A stretch of 5,816 nucleotides of DNA from an uncultured Lachnospiraceae bacterium (GTDB lineage Bacteria; Bacillota; Clostridia; Lachnospirales; Lachnospiraceae). How positions within the stretch are numbered: position 1 is the stretch's first letter; the number at the start of each line of letters is the position of its first letter. The notes beneath the pieces were generated by a model. That model was not told the origin of the DNA. It did no database searches and worked only from the letters and a program-made list of their open reading frames with translations. Where the stretch lies: assembly GCA_937877165.1 (NCBI GenBank), contig CALEFO010000071.1, positions 1 to 5,816 of the forward strand, read 5' to 3'. A program made the translations under genes and the position numbers. Shown in pieces: positions 1 to 5,766 of the stretch.

Positions 1-264
1 GAAGAAATCTTCGGAATGGCGATCATGGAAGCCGTGTATTATTGCTGCTGCGTTGTGGCCGTCAATGCGCTGGGCCCGTCCATTACGCTTGCCGGAATGA
101 GCGGGCACAGGCTCTGCAACACGGATGAGGAACTGGTCCAGTGTCTTTTGGCGCCTTATCCGGACCGGCGCGTACTGGAAGAGAGCTCATCACGGCTTCT
201 TGCTAAATTCACCTGGGATCGCTGTGCGGAGGCGTTTCTGAAAATCGCTGGTTCCGGCGCCTGA
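1..264 (+). CDS. GT4-family glycosyltransferase, C-terminal fragment (5' end outside window)
   Basis: The frame is open from base 1 and ends at a TGA at 262-264, leaving 87 residues. The first visible residues, EEIFGMAIMEA, match the E-x7-E signature (E2 and E10) of the C-terminal Rossmann lobe of GT4-type retaining glycosyltransferases, which contacts the nucleotide-sugar donor. The rest, with GPSITLAGMSGH at about 27-38 and a closing helical segment, fits the usual end of these enzymes (nucleotide-binding lobe plus a C-terminal helix). The ATG at 16-18 lies inside the conserved motif, so it is not the real start; the gene begins upstream of the window. Odd point: after the second Glu the usual small, turn-forming stretch (often G-x-P-V) reads Cys-Cys-Cys-Val. 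Sugar donor and acceptor cannot be told. It is probably a cytoplasmic or membrane-associated enzyme that adds one sugar to a lipid-linked repeat unit. Its neighbours, all polysaccharide genes, support this. Confidence 0.85.
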   Translation, partial: EEIFGMAIMEAVYYCCCVVAVNALGPSITLAGMSGHRLCNTDEELVQCLLAPYPDRRVLEESSSRLLAKFTWDRCAEAFLKIAGSGA

Positions 265-294
265 AAGCCCATTCTGTTAATGCCCTGTAATATT

Positions 295-303
295 TGGTAT
301 AAT
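295..303 (+). promoter_or_regulatory. Extended -10 promoter element upstream of the epimerase gene
   Basis: TGGTATAAT is a perfect extended -10 (TGn plus the TATAAT consensus at 298-303). The -35 region is poor: the best near-spacing hexamers are CTGTTA (274-279, 18-bp spacer) and TGTTAA (275-280, 17-bp spacer). Weak -35 elements are known to be tolerated when an extended -10 is present. A transcript would start near 309-311, about 55 nt before the ATG at 366. The -10 lies within the left arm of a perfect inverted repeat, so it could be bound by a dimeric regulator, or the match could be a by-product of an AT-rich terminator stem. Function is inferred from sequence alone. Confidence 0.5.
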
Positions 304-343
304 ACACCTGTTTATTGAAAACGCGGTGTATTATACCTTTTTT
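296..343 (+). terminator. Perfect 13-bp inverted repeat with T-tract, probable intrinsic terminator of the upstream glycosyltransferase
   Basis: GGTATAATACACC (296-308) is exactly complementary to GGTGTATTATACC (325-337), and six T residues follow at 338-343. The 16-nt centre can pair further: U309-G323, then GTTT (310-313) with AAAC (319-322), leaving a 5-nt loop and one bulged C324. That gives an 18-bp stem with one bulge. A stem plus U-tract 32 nt after the TGA of the upstream gene fits a factor-independent terminator acting on + strand transcripts. There is no T-tract on the other side, so it is not bidirectional. The stem is AT-rich for a terminator (5 GC of 13 in the outer arm), so an operator role is a real alternative. 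Confidence 0.6.
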
Positions 344-352
344 GATCGGAAA

Positions 353-357
353 AGAGG
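353..357 (+). promoter_or_regulatory. Ribosome binding site fixing the epimerase start at 366
   Basis: AGAGG lies 8 nt before the ATG at 366. The frame could extend to a TTG at 315, but that codon sits in the centre of the hairpin, has no upstream purine-rich site, and would add 17 residues before the family's usual N-terminus. The ATG at 366 is therefore preferred. Confidence 0.65.
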
Positions 358-365
358 ACAGCAGC

Positions 366-1340
366 ATGAGCTTTGAGAAGATTACATTTCCGGAGGACAG
401 CGTCTTTTTGGTGACCGGCGGCGCCGGATTTATCGGTTCCAACGTGGCGGAGGCTATTCTGAACAAGGGCTATCAGGTCCGTGTTCTGGACAATCTGTCC
501 ACGGGACATATTGAGAACATTCAGCCGTATCTGGACAATCCGAAGTTTACGTTTCTCCAGGAGGACATCCGGAATCTGGATTCGTGCCTGAAGGCAACAG
601 ACGGCGTGGATTATGTCGTGAATCTGGCAGCATGGGGTTCGGTTCCACGCAGCATTGAGATGCCGCTTCTGTACGAGGAGATCAACATCCGCGGAACGCT
701 CAACATGATGGAGGCATCCAGGCAGAATGGCGTGAAGCGCTTTGCCTATGCGTCGAGCTCTTCGGTGTATGGCGATTCTACGCAGCTTCCGAAGAGGGAG
801 GGGCACGAGGGAAAGCCTCTGTCACCGTACGCGCTGACCAAGAAGGTGGATGAGATGTACGGGCAGATGTACAAGGAGATCTACGGCCTCAACACCTACG
901 GCATGCGTTTCTTCAACGTATTCGGACGCCATCAGGATCCGAACGGCGTGTATGCGGCGGTGATTCCGAAGTTCATCAAGCAGCTCCTTGCGGGGGAGCA
1001 GCCGACGATCAACGGTGACGGAATGCAGAGCCGTGATTTCACCTATGTGGATAATGTCATTGAGGGATGCCTGCGGTGCTGCGCGGCATCTGAGGAGGTC
1101 TCCGGAACGGCGTACAACATCGGAGCAGGCGGAAGAGAATATCTGATTGATGTCTATCATGACATCACAGAGGCACTCGGTGTGGATATTGAGCCGAAGT
1201 TCGGACCGAACCGTGCGGGAGATATCCGTGACAGCAATGCGGACATCACAAAGGCGAGAACGAACCTTGGTTATGACCCGTCCTACGATTTCGCGGCGGG
1301 AATCAAGCTGGCAATCGACTGGTATAAGGAGAACCTATAA
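366..1340 (+). CDS. WbpP-like UDP-N-acetylglucosamine 4-epimerase (SDR-family NAD-dependent epimerase)
   Basis: A 324-residue extended short-chain dehydrogenase/reductase, close to the usual 310-345 of the family. Visible motifs: NAD-binding GGAGFIG (18-24, G-x2-G-x2-G), the acidic D42 after strand beta-2 in LDNLSTG, GSVPRSIE (91-98), the catalytic-Ser segment YASSSSVYGD (128-137), and the catalytic pair Y155-x3-K159 in SPYALTK. RFFNVFGRHQDPNGVYAAVIPKF and INGDGMQSRDFTYVDN closely resemble WbpP and related UDP-GlcNAc/GalNAc 4-epimerases. GDIRDSNAD (285-293) carries a small Ser, S290, where in WbpP as I recall it Ser306 lies; a small residue there is linked to acceptance of N-acetylated sugars. 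It probably interconverts UDP-GlcNAc and UDP-GalNAc, or their uronic acids, in the cytoplasm to supply a donor sugar. UDP-Glc/Gal epimerase activity or another NDP-sugar substrate remains possible. It is the first gene after the promoter/terminator element and ends directly against the next gene, which suggests co-translation. Confidence 0.87.
   Translation: MSFEKITFPEDSVFLVTGGAGFIGSNVAEAILNKGYQVRVLDNLSTGHIENIQPYLDNPKFTFLQEDIRNLDSCLKATDGVDYVVNLAAWGSVPRSIEMPLLYEEINIRGTLNMMEASRQNGVKRFAYASSSSVYGDSTQLPKREGHEGKPLSPYALTKKVDEMYGQMYKEIYGLNTYGMRFFNVFGRHQDPNGVYAAVIPKFIKQLLAGEQPTINGDGMQSRDFTYVDNVIEGCLRCCAASEEVSGTAYNIGAGGREYLIDVYHDITEALGVDIEPKFGPNRAGDIRDSNADITKARTNLGYDPSYDFAAGIKLAIDWYKENL
1326..1331 (+). 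promoter_or_regulatory. Ribosome binding site supporting the TTG start at 1341
   Basis: AAGGAG lies inside the last codons of the epimerase gene, 9 nt before the TTG. An in-frame TAA immediately precedes that TTG, so no longer start is possible, and the next in-frame ATG (1380) would remove the Asp-Asp motif at residues 8-9. Confidence 0.75.
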
Positions 1341-2087
1341 TTGAGAATTTCAATCCGGCTGGATGATATCACAGCCGATATGAACTGGGAGAAATTCCTC
1401 CGCTTCAAGGATCTGATGGACCGCTTTGGCGTAAAGCCCCTTCTTGGGATTGTGCCGGACAATCATGATCCGAAGCTGAGAATCGATCCGCCCCGGACGG
1501 ATTTCTGGGACTATGTGAAGGAAAGACGGGACAAGGACGGCTGGGTGCTTTGCATGCACGGCTGTCATCACATTTATACGACGGAAAAGGGTGGCATGCT
1601 GCCGTTAAATCGGCAGTCGGAGTTCGCGGGAGTTCCCTATGAGGAGCAGCGTGACCTCCTGCGGAAGGGAAAGGACATCCTGCTGCGGCATGGAATTGAG
1701 CCCGCTCTGTTCATGGCACCGGCTCATTCCTACGACCTGAATACGCTGATGGCGCTCCGGTCGCTGGGCTTTACCGGTCTGACGGATGGATTCGGCGACA
1801 AGCCGTATCTGTATTCGGAGCTGATTTTCTATCCGATTTCCTACCGGAAGTCGGACAGCCTGAAAAAGTCGGATGGCGTCACCACCTTTGTGGTGCACTG
1901 CAATACACTGGAAGAAAAGGATTTTGTCACCTATGAGGAAATTTTCCGTGAGCAGGATATGATGCCGTACACGGAAATGCTGGAGCAGGATGCGGTGCGC
2001 AGAGGGACGCTGGGATGCCAGAGGGAGTATCTGATGGCACTTGTGAAGCGGACCGTGCGGGAGCACGGGGAGCGTCAGGCAAGGTGA
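1341..2087 (+). CDS. DUF2334 polysaccharide-deacetylase-like protein
   Basis: A 248-residue protein starting at TTG, with the N-terminus MRISIRLDDIT. The paired Asp (D8, D9) on the first strand, the CMHGCHH segment (71-77; H73 and H77), and MAPAHSYD (125-132; H129) fit the NodB-like/DUF2334 beta-barrel family, in which Asp and His residues bind a metal and act in hydrolysis of acetyl groups. VVHCNT (184-189) supplies another His, H186. Between these lie the family-typical VPDNHDP and a YTTEKGG-x-LPLN-x-x-SEFAGVPYEEQ region. No signal peptide or membrane segment is seen, so it should act in the cytoplasm, perhaps on a nucleotide sugar, a lipid-linked intermediate or another small substrate. 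The substrate is not known. It lies in the same frame as the epimerase with only a TAA between them and most likely shares its mRNA. The fold call is firm; the deacetylase activity is inferred. Confidence 0.82.
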   Translation: MRISIRLDDITADMNWEKFLRFKDLMDRFGVKPLLGIVPDNHDPKLRIDPPRTDFWDYVKERRDKDGWVLCMHGCHHIYTTEKGGMLPLNRQSEFAGVPYEEQRDLLRKGKDILLRHGIEPALFMAPAHSYDLNTLMALRSLGFTGLTDGFGDKPYLYSELIFYPISYRKSDSLKKSDGVTTFVVHCNTLEEKDFVTYEEIFREQDMMPYTEMLEQDAVRRGTLGCQREYLMALVKRTVREHGERQAR

Positions 2088-2257
2088 CAGGCTGTGACGA
2101 TTTCTCCTTATGCGGTCCGACTGCATAACGACTGCTGTCGTGAAGATACCCTGCCAGCGGTTCCTTCATCTTTGAAATGAGTATTTAGATTAGCAGATGC
2201 GAAGCAGAGATCATTTTCGCGATGCTGCCGCAGGAGCTGCGGCGCGGAAAGGACACT
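2088..2257 (+). other. Intergenic gap with AT-rich patch and imperfect hairpin
   Basis: No convincing gene is present. A 5-bp hairpin lies at 2128-2141 (ACGAC/GTCGT, 4-nt loop) and CGACTGC is repeated at 2118-2124 and 2129-2135. An AT-rich patch at about 2165-2192 includes TTGAAA (2172-2177) but has no good -10 at a normal distance. A larger imperfect hairpin spans 2193-2228: GCAG, AT and GCGAA pair with TTCGC, AT and CTGC, giving 11 bp with bulged G2221 and G2224 and a 12-nt loop. It ends 19 nt before the ribosome binding site of the next gene. None of these has a T-tract, so no terminator is called. The gap could hold an internal promoter or a leader structure, or be inert. Confidence 0.3.
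2248..2253 (+). promoter_or_regulatory. Ribosome binding site fixing the glycosyltransferase start at 2258
   Basis: AAAGGA sits 4 nt before the ATG at 2258, a slightly short spacing. The in-frame ATG at 2222 has no clear upstream site, lies inside an imperfect hairpin, and would add 12 residues before the usual N-terminal strand. The 2258 start is therefore preferred. Confidence 0.6.
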
Positions 2258-3526
2258 ATGCCGGAGAAGAAACCAATCCGGATTCTGCATGTTTTCGGAA
2301 AACTGAACCGGGGAGGCGCCGAATCCCGTGTGATGGATCTGTACCGTCACATGGACCGGGAGAAGGTGCAGTTTGATTTCCTGGTGCACTATCGAGCAGG
2401 CGATGCACAGAAAAAGAGCGGGAAGACGCTGGAGGAGCTGCGTCCTGAGGAGGATCTGGACGAAGAGGTGCGCTCGCTGGGCGGCAGGATTTATGTCCTT
2501 CCCCGTTTTACCGGAATGAATCTTCCGGAATACCGGAGGGCCTGCCGGGATTTTTTTGCTTCCCATCATGAGTTTGCGGCAGTGGAAGGGCATATGACCT
2601 CGATGGCTGCCGTGTATCTTCCGATTGCCAAGGCGGCGGGAGTGCCGGTGACGATTGCTCACGCAAGAAGTGCGGGCGTGGATGCCGGAATCCGGGGCGT
2701 CGCCACGAGATTTTTCAGAAAATCACTTTCTTCCCGGTGTGACATCATGATGTCATGTTCGAAGGAGGCCTCCATTTCCGTCTTCGGAAGGAAGGCCTAT
2801 GAGAGCGGGAAGGTCATGAGCGTTCCGAATGCCCTGGATCTTGAGGCGTTCTATTTTGATCCGGCGCTTCGGGCCAGGGCGAGAGCGCGGTACGGCATCC
2901 CGGAGGATGCGCTGGTGATCGGTCATGTCGGCCGTTTTGATCCGGTGAAAAATCATGCCTATATTGCAGGGGTTGGCAGGAAACTGACAGATCTTCGGAA
3001 GGAGAAGGCTTCGGATCCGGGCAGTACGGCAGGGAGCAGCTGCGGGCTGTATTTCCTGTTCGCCGGGAAGGGCGCCCTGCAGGACGAAGTCCGGGAGCAA
3101 TTCCGGGAGGCGGGACTTGCAGAGCATTTGATTCTGGCGGGACAGCTTCCGAGAGAAGAGACGGCGGCGCTCTATCAGGCCTTTGATGTATTCGTGTTCC
3201 CGTCTCTTTACGAGGGAATGCCGGGGACGGTCATTGAGGCGCAGGCGTCGGGACTTCCCTGTGTGATTGCGGATACGATTACCGACGAGGCGGTTCTGAC
3301 CGATCTTGTCGGACGGCTTCCACTGGATCAGGAAGAAAGATGGGCAGAAGAGGTGCTCCGGCGGATTTCCTCCACGGGAGCAGGCTGTGTCAGGCAGGGC
3401 GATGACGAGGGCCGGAAAAGGGCTTCGCAGATGGCCGCAGAGGCATTGGATAAAGCCGGCTACAATGTGGCAACGGCAGCAGTGAAGATGCAGGAGCTGT
3501 ACCTGGGGCTTGCGCGGGCAGATTGA
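2258..3526 (+). CDS. GT4-family glycosyltransferase (EpsF-like)
   Basis: A 422-residue two-lobe (GT-B) enzyme. The N-terminal lobe opens with IRILHVFGKLNRGGAESRV (7-25), whose GGAE loop (19-22) is typical of GT4 enzymes of the EpsF type. GHVGRFDPVKNH (222-233) starts the C-terminal nucleotide-sugar lobe, and FPSLYEGMPGTVIEAQASGLP contains the E-x7-E motif (E319, E327). No signal peptide or membrane helix is evident, so it should act on the cytoplasmic face of the membrane, adding a sugar to a lipid-linked oligosaccharide. Donor and acceptor cannot be told from sequence. A Ser/Gly-rich stretch (about residues 246-261) lies between the KNH helix and the next strand (LYFLFAGKG), where close relatives usually have a short turn. 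It follows a 170-nt gap and precedes the amidotransferase gene by 114 nt, so it may have its own promoter. The family call is firm and the sugar specificity is unknown. Confidence 0.88.
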   Translation: MPEKKPIRILHVFGKLNRGGAESRVMDLYRHMDREKVQFDFLVHYRAGDAQKKSGKTLEELRPEEDLDEEVRSLGGRIYVLPRFTGMNLPEYRRACRDFFASHHEFAAVEGHMTSMAAVYLPIAKAAGVPVTIAHARSAGVDAGIRGVATRFFRKSLSSRCDIMMSCSKEASISVFGRKAYESGKVMSVPNALDLEAFYFDPALRARARARYGIPEDALVIGHVGRFDPVKNHAYIAGVGRKLTDLRKEKASDPGSTAGSSCGLYFLFAGKGALQDEVREQFREAGLAEHLILAGQLPREETAALYQAFDVFVFPSLYEGMPGTVIEAQASGLPCVIADTITDEAVLTDLVGRLPLDQEERWAEEVLRRISSTGAGCVRQGDDEGRKRASQMAAEALDKAGYNVATAAVKMQELYLGLARAD

Positions 3527-3640
3527 CCTGCTGACGAACCGGGCATCCCGCTTCATGAACGCATGGAGGACCGCGGGAGCCGGAAACGGGACGCATCGGA
3601 GACATCCTCTGGTGCAGGACCTCTTGGAGTTATAAAGATT
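3527..3640 (+). other. Intergenic leader of the amidotransferase gene, with a 9-bp hairpin
   Basis: GCATCGGAG (3593-3601) can pair with CTCTGGTGC (3607-3615), giving 9 bp including two G-U pairs and a 5-nt loop. It ends 10 nt before the ribosome binding site. A 26-codon open frame (3555-3635) starting at ATG and ending 5 nt before the gene lacks a Shine-Dalgarno site and any recognisable motif, so it is not called as a gene. There is no T-tract and no clear promoter. Confidence 0.3.
3625..3629 (+). promoter_or_regulatory. Ribosome binding site fixing the amidotransferase start at 3641
   Basis: TGGAG lies 11 nt before the ATG at 3641. The frame is open back to an ATG at 3563, but the enzyme needs Cys directly after the initiator Met as its nucleophile, so only the 3641 start gives an active glutaminase domain. 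Confidence 0.7.
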
Positions 3641-5626
3641 ATGTGCGGAATTTGCGGATATCTTTCCAGACGAATGATTACGAAGGATCAGCTGTCGGCG
3701 ATGAACGACACCATGATCGAACGCGGACCCGACGACGCCGGAGTGGAAGCGTGGGAGCTGCCAGACGGCAGGATTCTCGGCATGGCACAAAGACGCCTGT
3801 CCATTCTGGATCTCTCGATGCTGGGACATCAGCCGATGTCCACGCCGGATGGGAGAGTCAGCCTTGTCTACAACGGCGAGATCTACAATTTCCGTGAGAT
3901 CCGGAAAGAAATCCCGGAATATCCGTTCCGGTCGAACTGCGACACGGAGGTGCTTCTGGCCGCCTATCTGAAGTGGGGCATCCGCTGTGTGGAACGGTTC
4001 AACGGCATGTTTGCGTTCGCGCTGTATGACAGAGAAAGCGGTGAGCTGTTCCTTGCAAGAGACCGGATGGGGCAAAAGCCTCTTTATTACTGGATGGACG
4101 GAGAAAATCTGGTGTTTGCCTCCGTGCTGGCACCGATTTTCAAGTGCCCGGGATTCTCCGGGAAAATCAGGAAGGACATTCTTCCGAGATTTCTTTTTCA
4201 GGAATACATCAACGCACCGGAGACCATTCTGGAGAACGTGTACAAGGTGGAGCCGGGAACGGTCCTGACCTTTGACGCAGGTAAAACGGCACCGGCATCG
4301 TGGAAGTACTGGGACGTGCGGGAGCGCTATCAGGCGATGCGGCAGGATCCGGTGACGGATTCTGCGGAGGCGAAGGATCAGCTGAGAGACCTTCTTCGCG
4401 GGGCGGTCCGCCGCCGCATGGTCGCAGATGTGCCGCTCGGGACCTTTCTGTCGGGCGGGTACGATTCCTCCCTCATCAGTGCGGTCGCGCAGGAGCAGCT
4501 CGGCAGTACGCCGCTGAAGACATTTTCCATCGGATTTGAAGAACAGGAATACGATGAATCGCCCTATGCAAAAGCGATTGCGGAGCATCTGGGGACGGAT
4601 CACACGCAGCAGATCATCGGAGAGAAGGAGCTTTTGGACCTCGTTTCGGATCTGCCGAAGTTTTTTGACGAACCGATGTCGGATTCGTCGCAGATTCCGA
4701 CGATGCTGGTATCGCGCCTTGCGAAGGAAAAGGTGACGGTTGCCCTCTCCGGCGATGCCGGAGATGAATTTTTCTGCGGATACGGCATCTATGACACGGT
4801 GAGAAGGGCCCAGCAGCTGGACGGCCTTGGACGACTTGCCCATGAAATCGGCCGATTCCCTTTGGGAAACGGGGAGAAGCTGGAGGACCGGTATCCGTTC
4901 CGGATGCAGGTGATTTCGGCCAACCGCGATCCGCGGACCAGGACACAGTTCGGCGCGGGAAGCTATGTGGAGCTTGCGGAGCGCATGGTTCGTCGGGAAG
5001 GCGGCAGCGCTTTCACAGATCCCGGGGCAGCCGGCGGCACCCTGGGGAACATGCCGGGCGTCAGACGTTTCCTTCCCGTTAACTACGAGGTGGAAGACCG
5101 GTACCCTTCCGGCAACTGGCAGATTACAAGAATGCTGCTGGATATGGACACGTACCTTCCGGGGGATATCCTGACGAAGGTGGACCGGGCGTCCATGAAA
5201 TATTCCCTGGAGAACCGGTGCCCGTTTCTGGACCCGGAGGTGATGCTGTACTCGTATCGCCTCGACCACGATCTGAAATATCACAGAAATGAGAAGGGCG
5301 GCTGGTCGAAGAAATACATCCTGAAGGAGCTGGCCTGCGATTATATTCCGAGGAATCTTCTGGAACGGCCGAAGAAGGGCTTTTCCGTGCCGCTTGACAA
5401 GTGGCTGTCGGGCCCCTTGCGGGAGCAGCTTCTGACCTACGGGAACGCACAGTTTCTGCGGGAGCAGGGAATTTTCGATCCGGAGACGGTGACCGGCCTT
5501 GTCAGCAGATTCCTTGCGGAAGGAGACGGCGGCGCCGGAACCGGCCGCAATTACTCAAGACTCCTGTGGAGCTTTTTCGTGTTCCAGCAGTGGGCGGAAT
5601 ACTGGAAGGGATCGCTTGCAAGGTAG
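3641..5626 (+). CDS. asnB: Asparagine synthase (glutamine-hydrolysing)-type amidotransferase
   Basis: A 661-residue class II glutamine amidotransferase. The N-terminus MCGICGY gives the Cys2 nucleophile once Met is removed. ERGPDD (27-32), QRRLSILDLS, YNGEIYNF and NCDTEVL complete the glutaminase domain that releases ammonia from glutamine. The ATP-pyrophosphatase synthetase domain follows, with the PP-loop SGGYDSS (271-277) and LSGDAGDEFFCGY (369-381), then KVDRASMKYSLENRCPFLD and LLERPKKGFSVPLDKWL. The enzyme activates a carboxylate with ATP and converts it to an amide. Free aspartate is the textbook substrate. In a polysaccharide locus beside a WbpP-like epimerase, a sugar uronic acid is a plausible alternative, as proposed for WbpS. 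Odd points: Tyr274 in the PP-loop where Val, Leu or Ile is common, Ala373 where many relatives have Gly, and a Gly/Ala-rich stretch at about 459-474. The family is certain; the substrate is not. Confidence 0.92.
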   Translation: MCGICGYLSRRMITKDQLSAMNDTMIERGPDDAGVEAWELPDGRILGMAQRRLSILDLSMLGHQPMSTPDGRVSLVYNGEIYNFREIRKEIPEYPFRSNCDTEVLLAAYLKWGIRCVERFNGMFAFALYDRESGELFLARDRMGQKPLYYWMDGENLVFASVLAPIFKCPGFSGKIRKDILPRFLFQEYINAPETILENVYKVEPGTVLTFDAGKTAPASWKYWDVRERYQAMRQDPVTDSAEAKDQLRDLLRGAVRRRMVADVPLGTFLSGGYDSSLISAVAQEQLGSTPLKTFSIGFEEQEYDESPYAKAIAEHLGTDHTQQIIGEKELLDLVSDLPKFFDEPMSDSSQIPTMLVSRLAKEKVTVALSGDAGDEFFCGYGIYDTVRRAQQLDGLGRLAHEIGRFPLGNGEKLEDRYPFRMQVISANRDPRTRTQFGAGSYVELAERMVRREGGSAFTDPGAAGGTLGNMPGVRRFLPVNYEVEDRYPSGNWQITRMLLDMDTYLPGDILTKVDRASMKYSLENRCPFLDPEVMLYSYRLDHDLKYHRNEKGGWSKKYILKELACDYIPRNLLERPKKGFSVPLDKWLSGPLREQLLTYGNAQFLREQGIFDPETVTGLVSRFLAEGDGGAGTGRNYSRLLWSFFVFQQWAEYWKGSLAR

Positions 5627-5766
5627 GAAAATGTCCGGGGACAGGGCGCTTTTGGCTCGGCGAGGCATAATGATGCTTTCTGCAAAAGCGGCTGTCTGGA
5701 AATTGCGGGATCAGCATCCGGGAGAAGGCGATTCGGTGCAGAGCAGGAAAGGACAAACGGGGGGAT
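5627..5766 (+). other. Intergenic gap with a long imperfect inverted repeat
   Basis: CGCTTTTG (5647-5654) is fully complementary to CAAAAGCG (5683-5690). Pairing continues outward after a 2x1 internal loop with GACAG (5640-5644) and CTGTC (5692-5696), plus G5639-U5697, then TCC (5634-5636) with GGA (5698-5700). The enclosed 28 nt contain a small hairpin, GCAT/ATGC (5665-5676). No T-tract follows, so it is not a standard terminator. It might be an RNA leader structure for the next gene, a processing site, or chance. An open frame from ATG 5631 runs through this gap but overlaps the fucosyltransferase gene in another frame and shows no recognisable motif. Confidence 0.35.

Noticed and set aside
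296..337. Invertible-promoter switch based on the inverted repeat
   Set aside because: The arms are only 16 bp apart, far closer than in known invertase-controlled switches, and no recombinase gene is visible; terminator or operator is simpler.
315..365. TTG start for the epimerase, adding 17 residues
   Set aside because: The codon lies in the centre of the hairpin with no ribosome binding site, and the ATG at 366 has one at good spacing and matches the family N-terminus.
2110..2175. 21-codon open frame in the gap after the deacetylase-like gene
   Set aside because: There is no ribosome binding site and no recognisable sequence; an open frame of this size is expected by chance.
2222..2257. 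ATG start 12 codons upstream for the complete GT4 gene
   Set aside because: There is no clear Shine-Dalgarno site; the ATG at 2258 has one and fits the usual N-terminus.
3563..3640. ATG start 26 codons upstream for the amidotransferase
   Set aside because: It would bury the catalytic Cys, which must follow the initiator Met directly.
2753..5284. An 843-codon open frame on the minus strand across the GT4 and amidotransferase genes
   Set aside because: It is antisense to two clearly identified genes. Its translation is rich in Arg, His, Pro and Leu with no recognisable domain, as expected when GC-rich codon use removes stop codons from the complementary frame.
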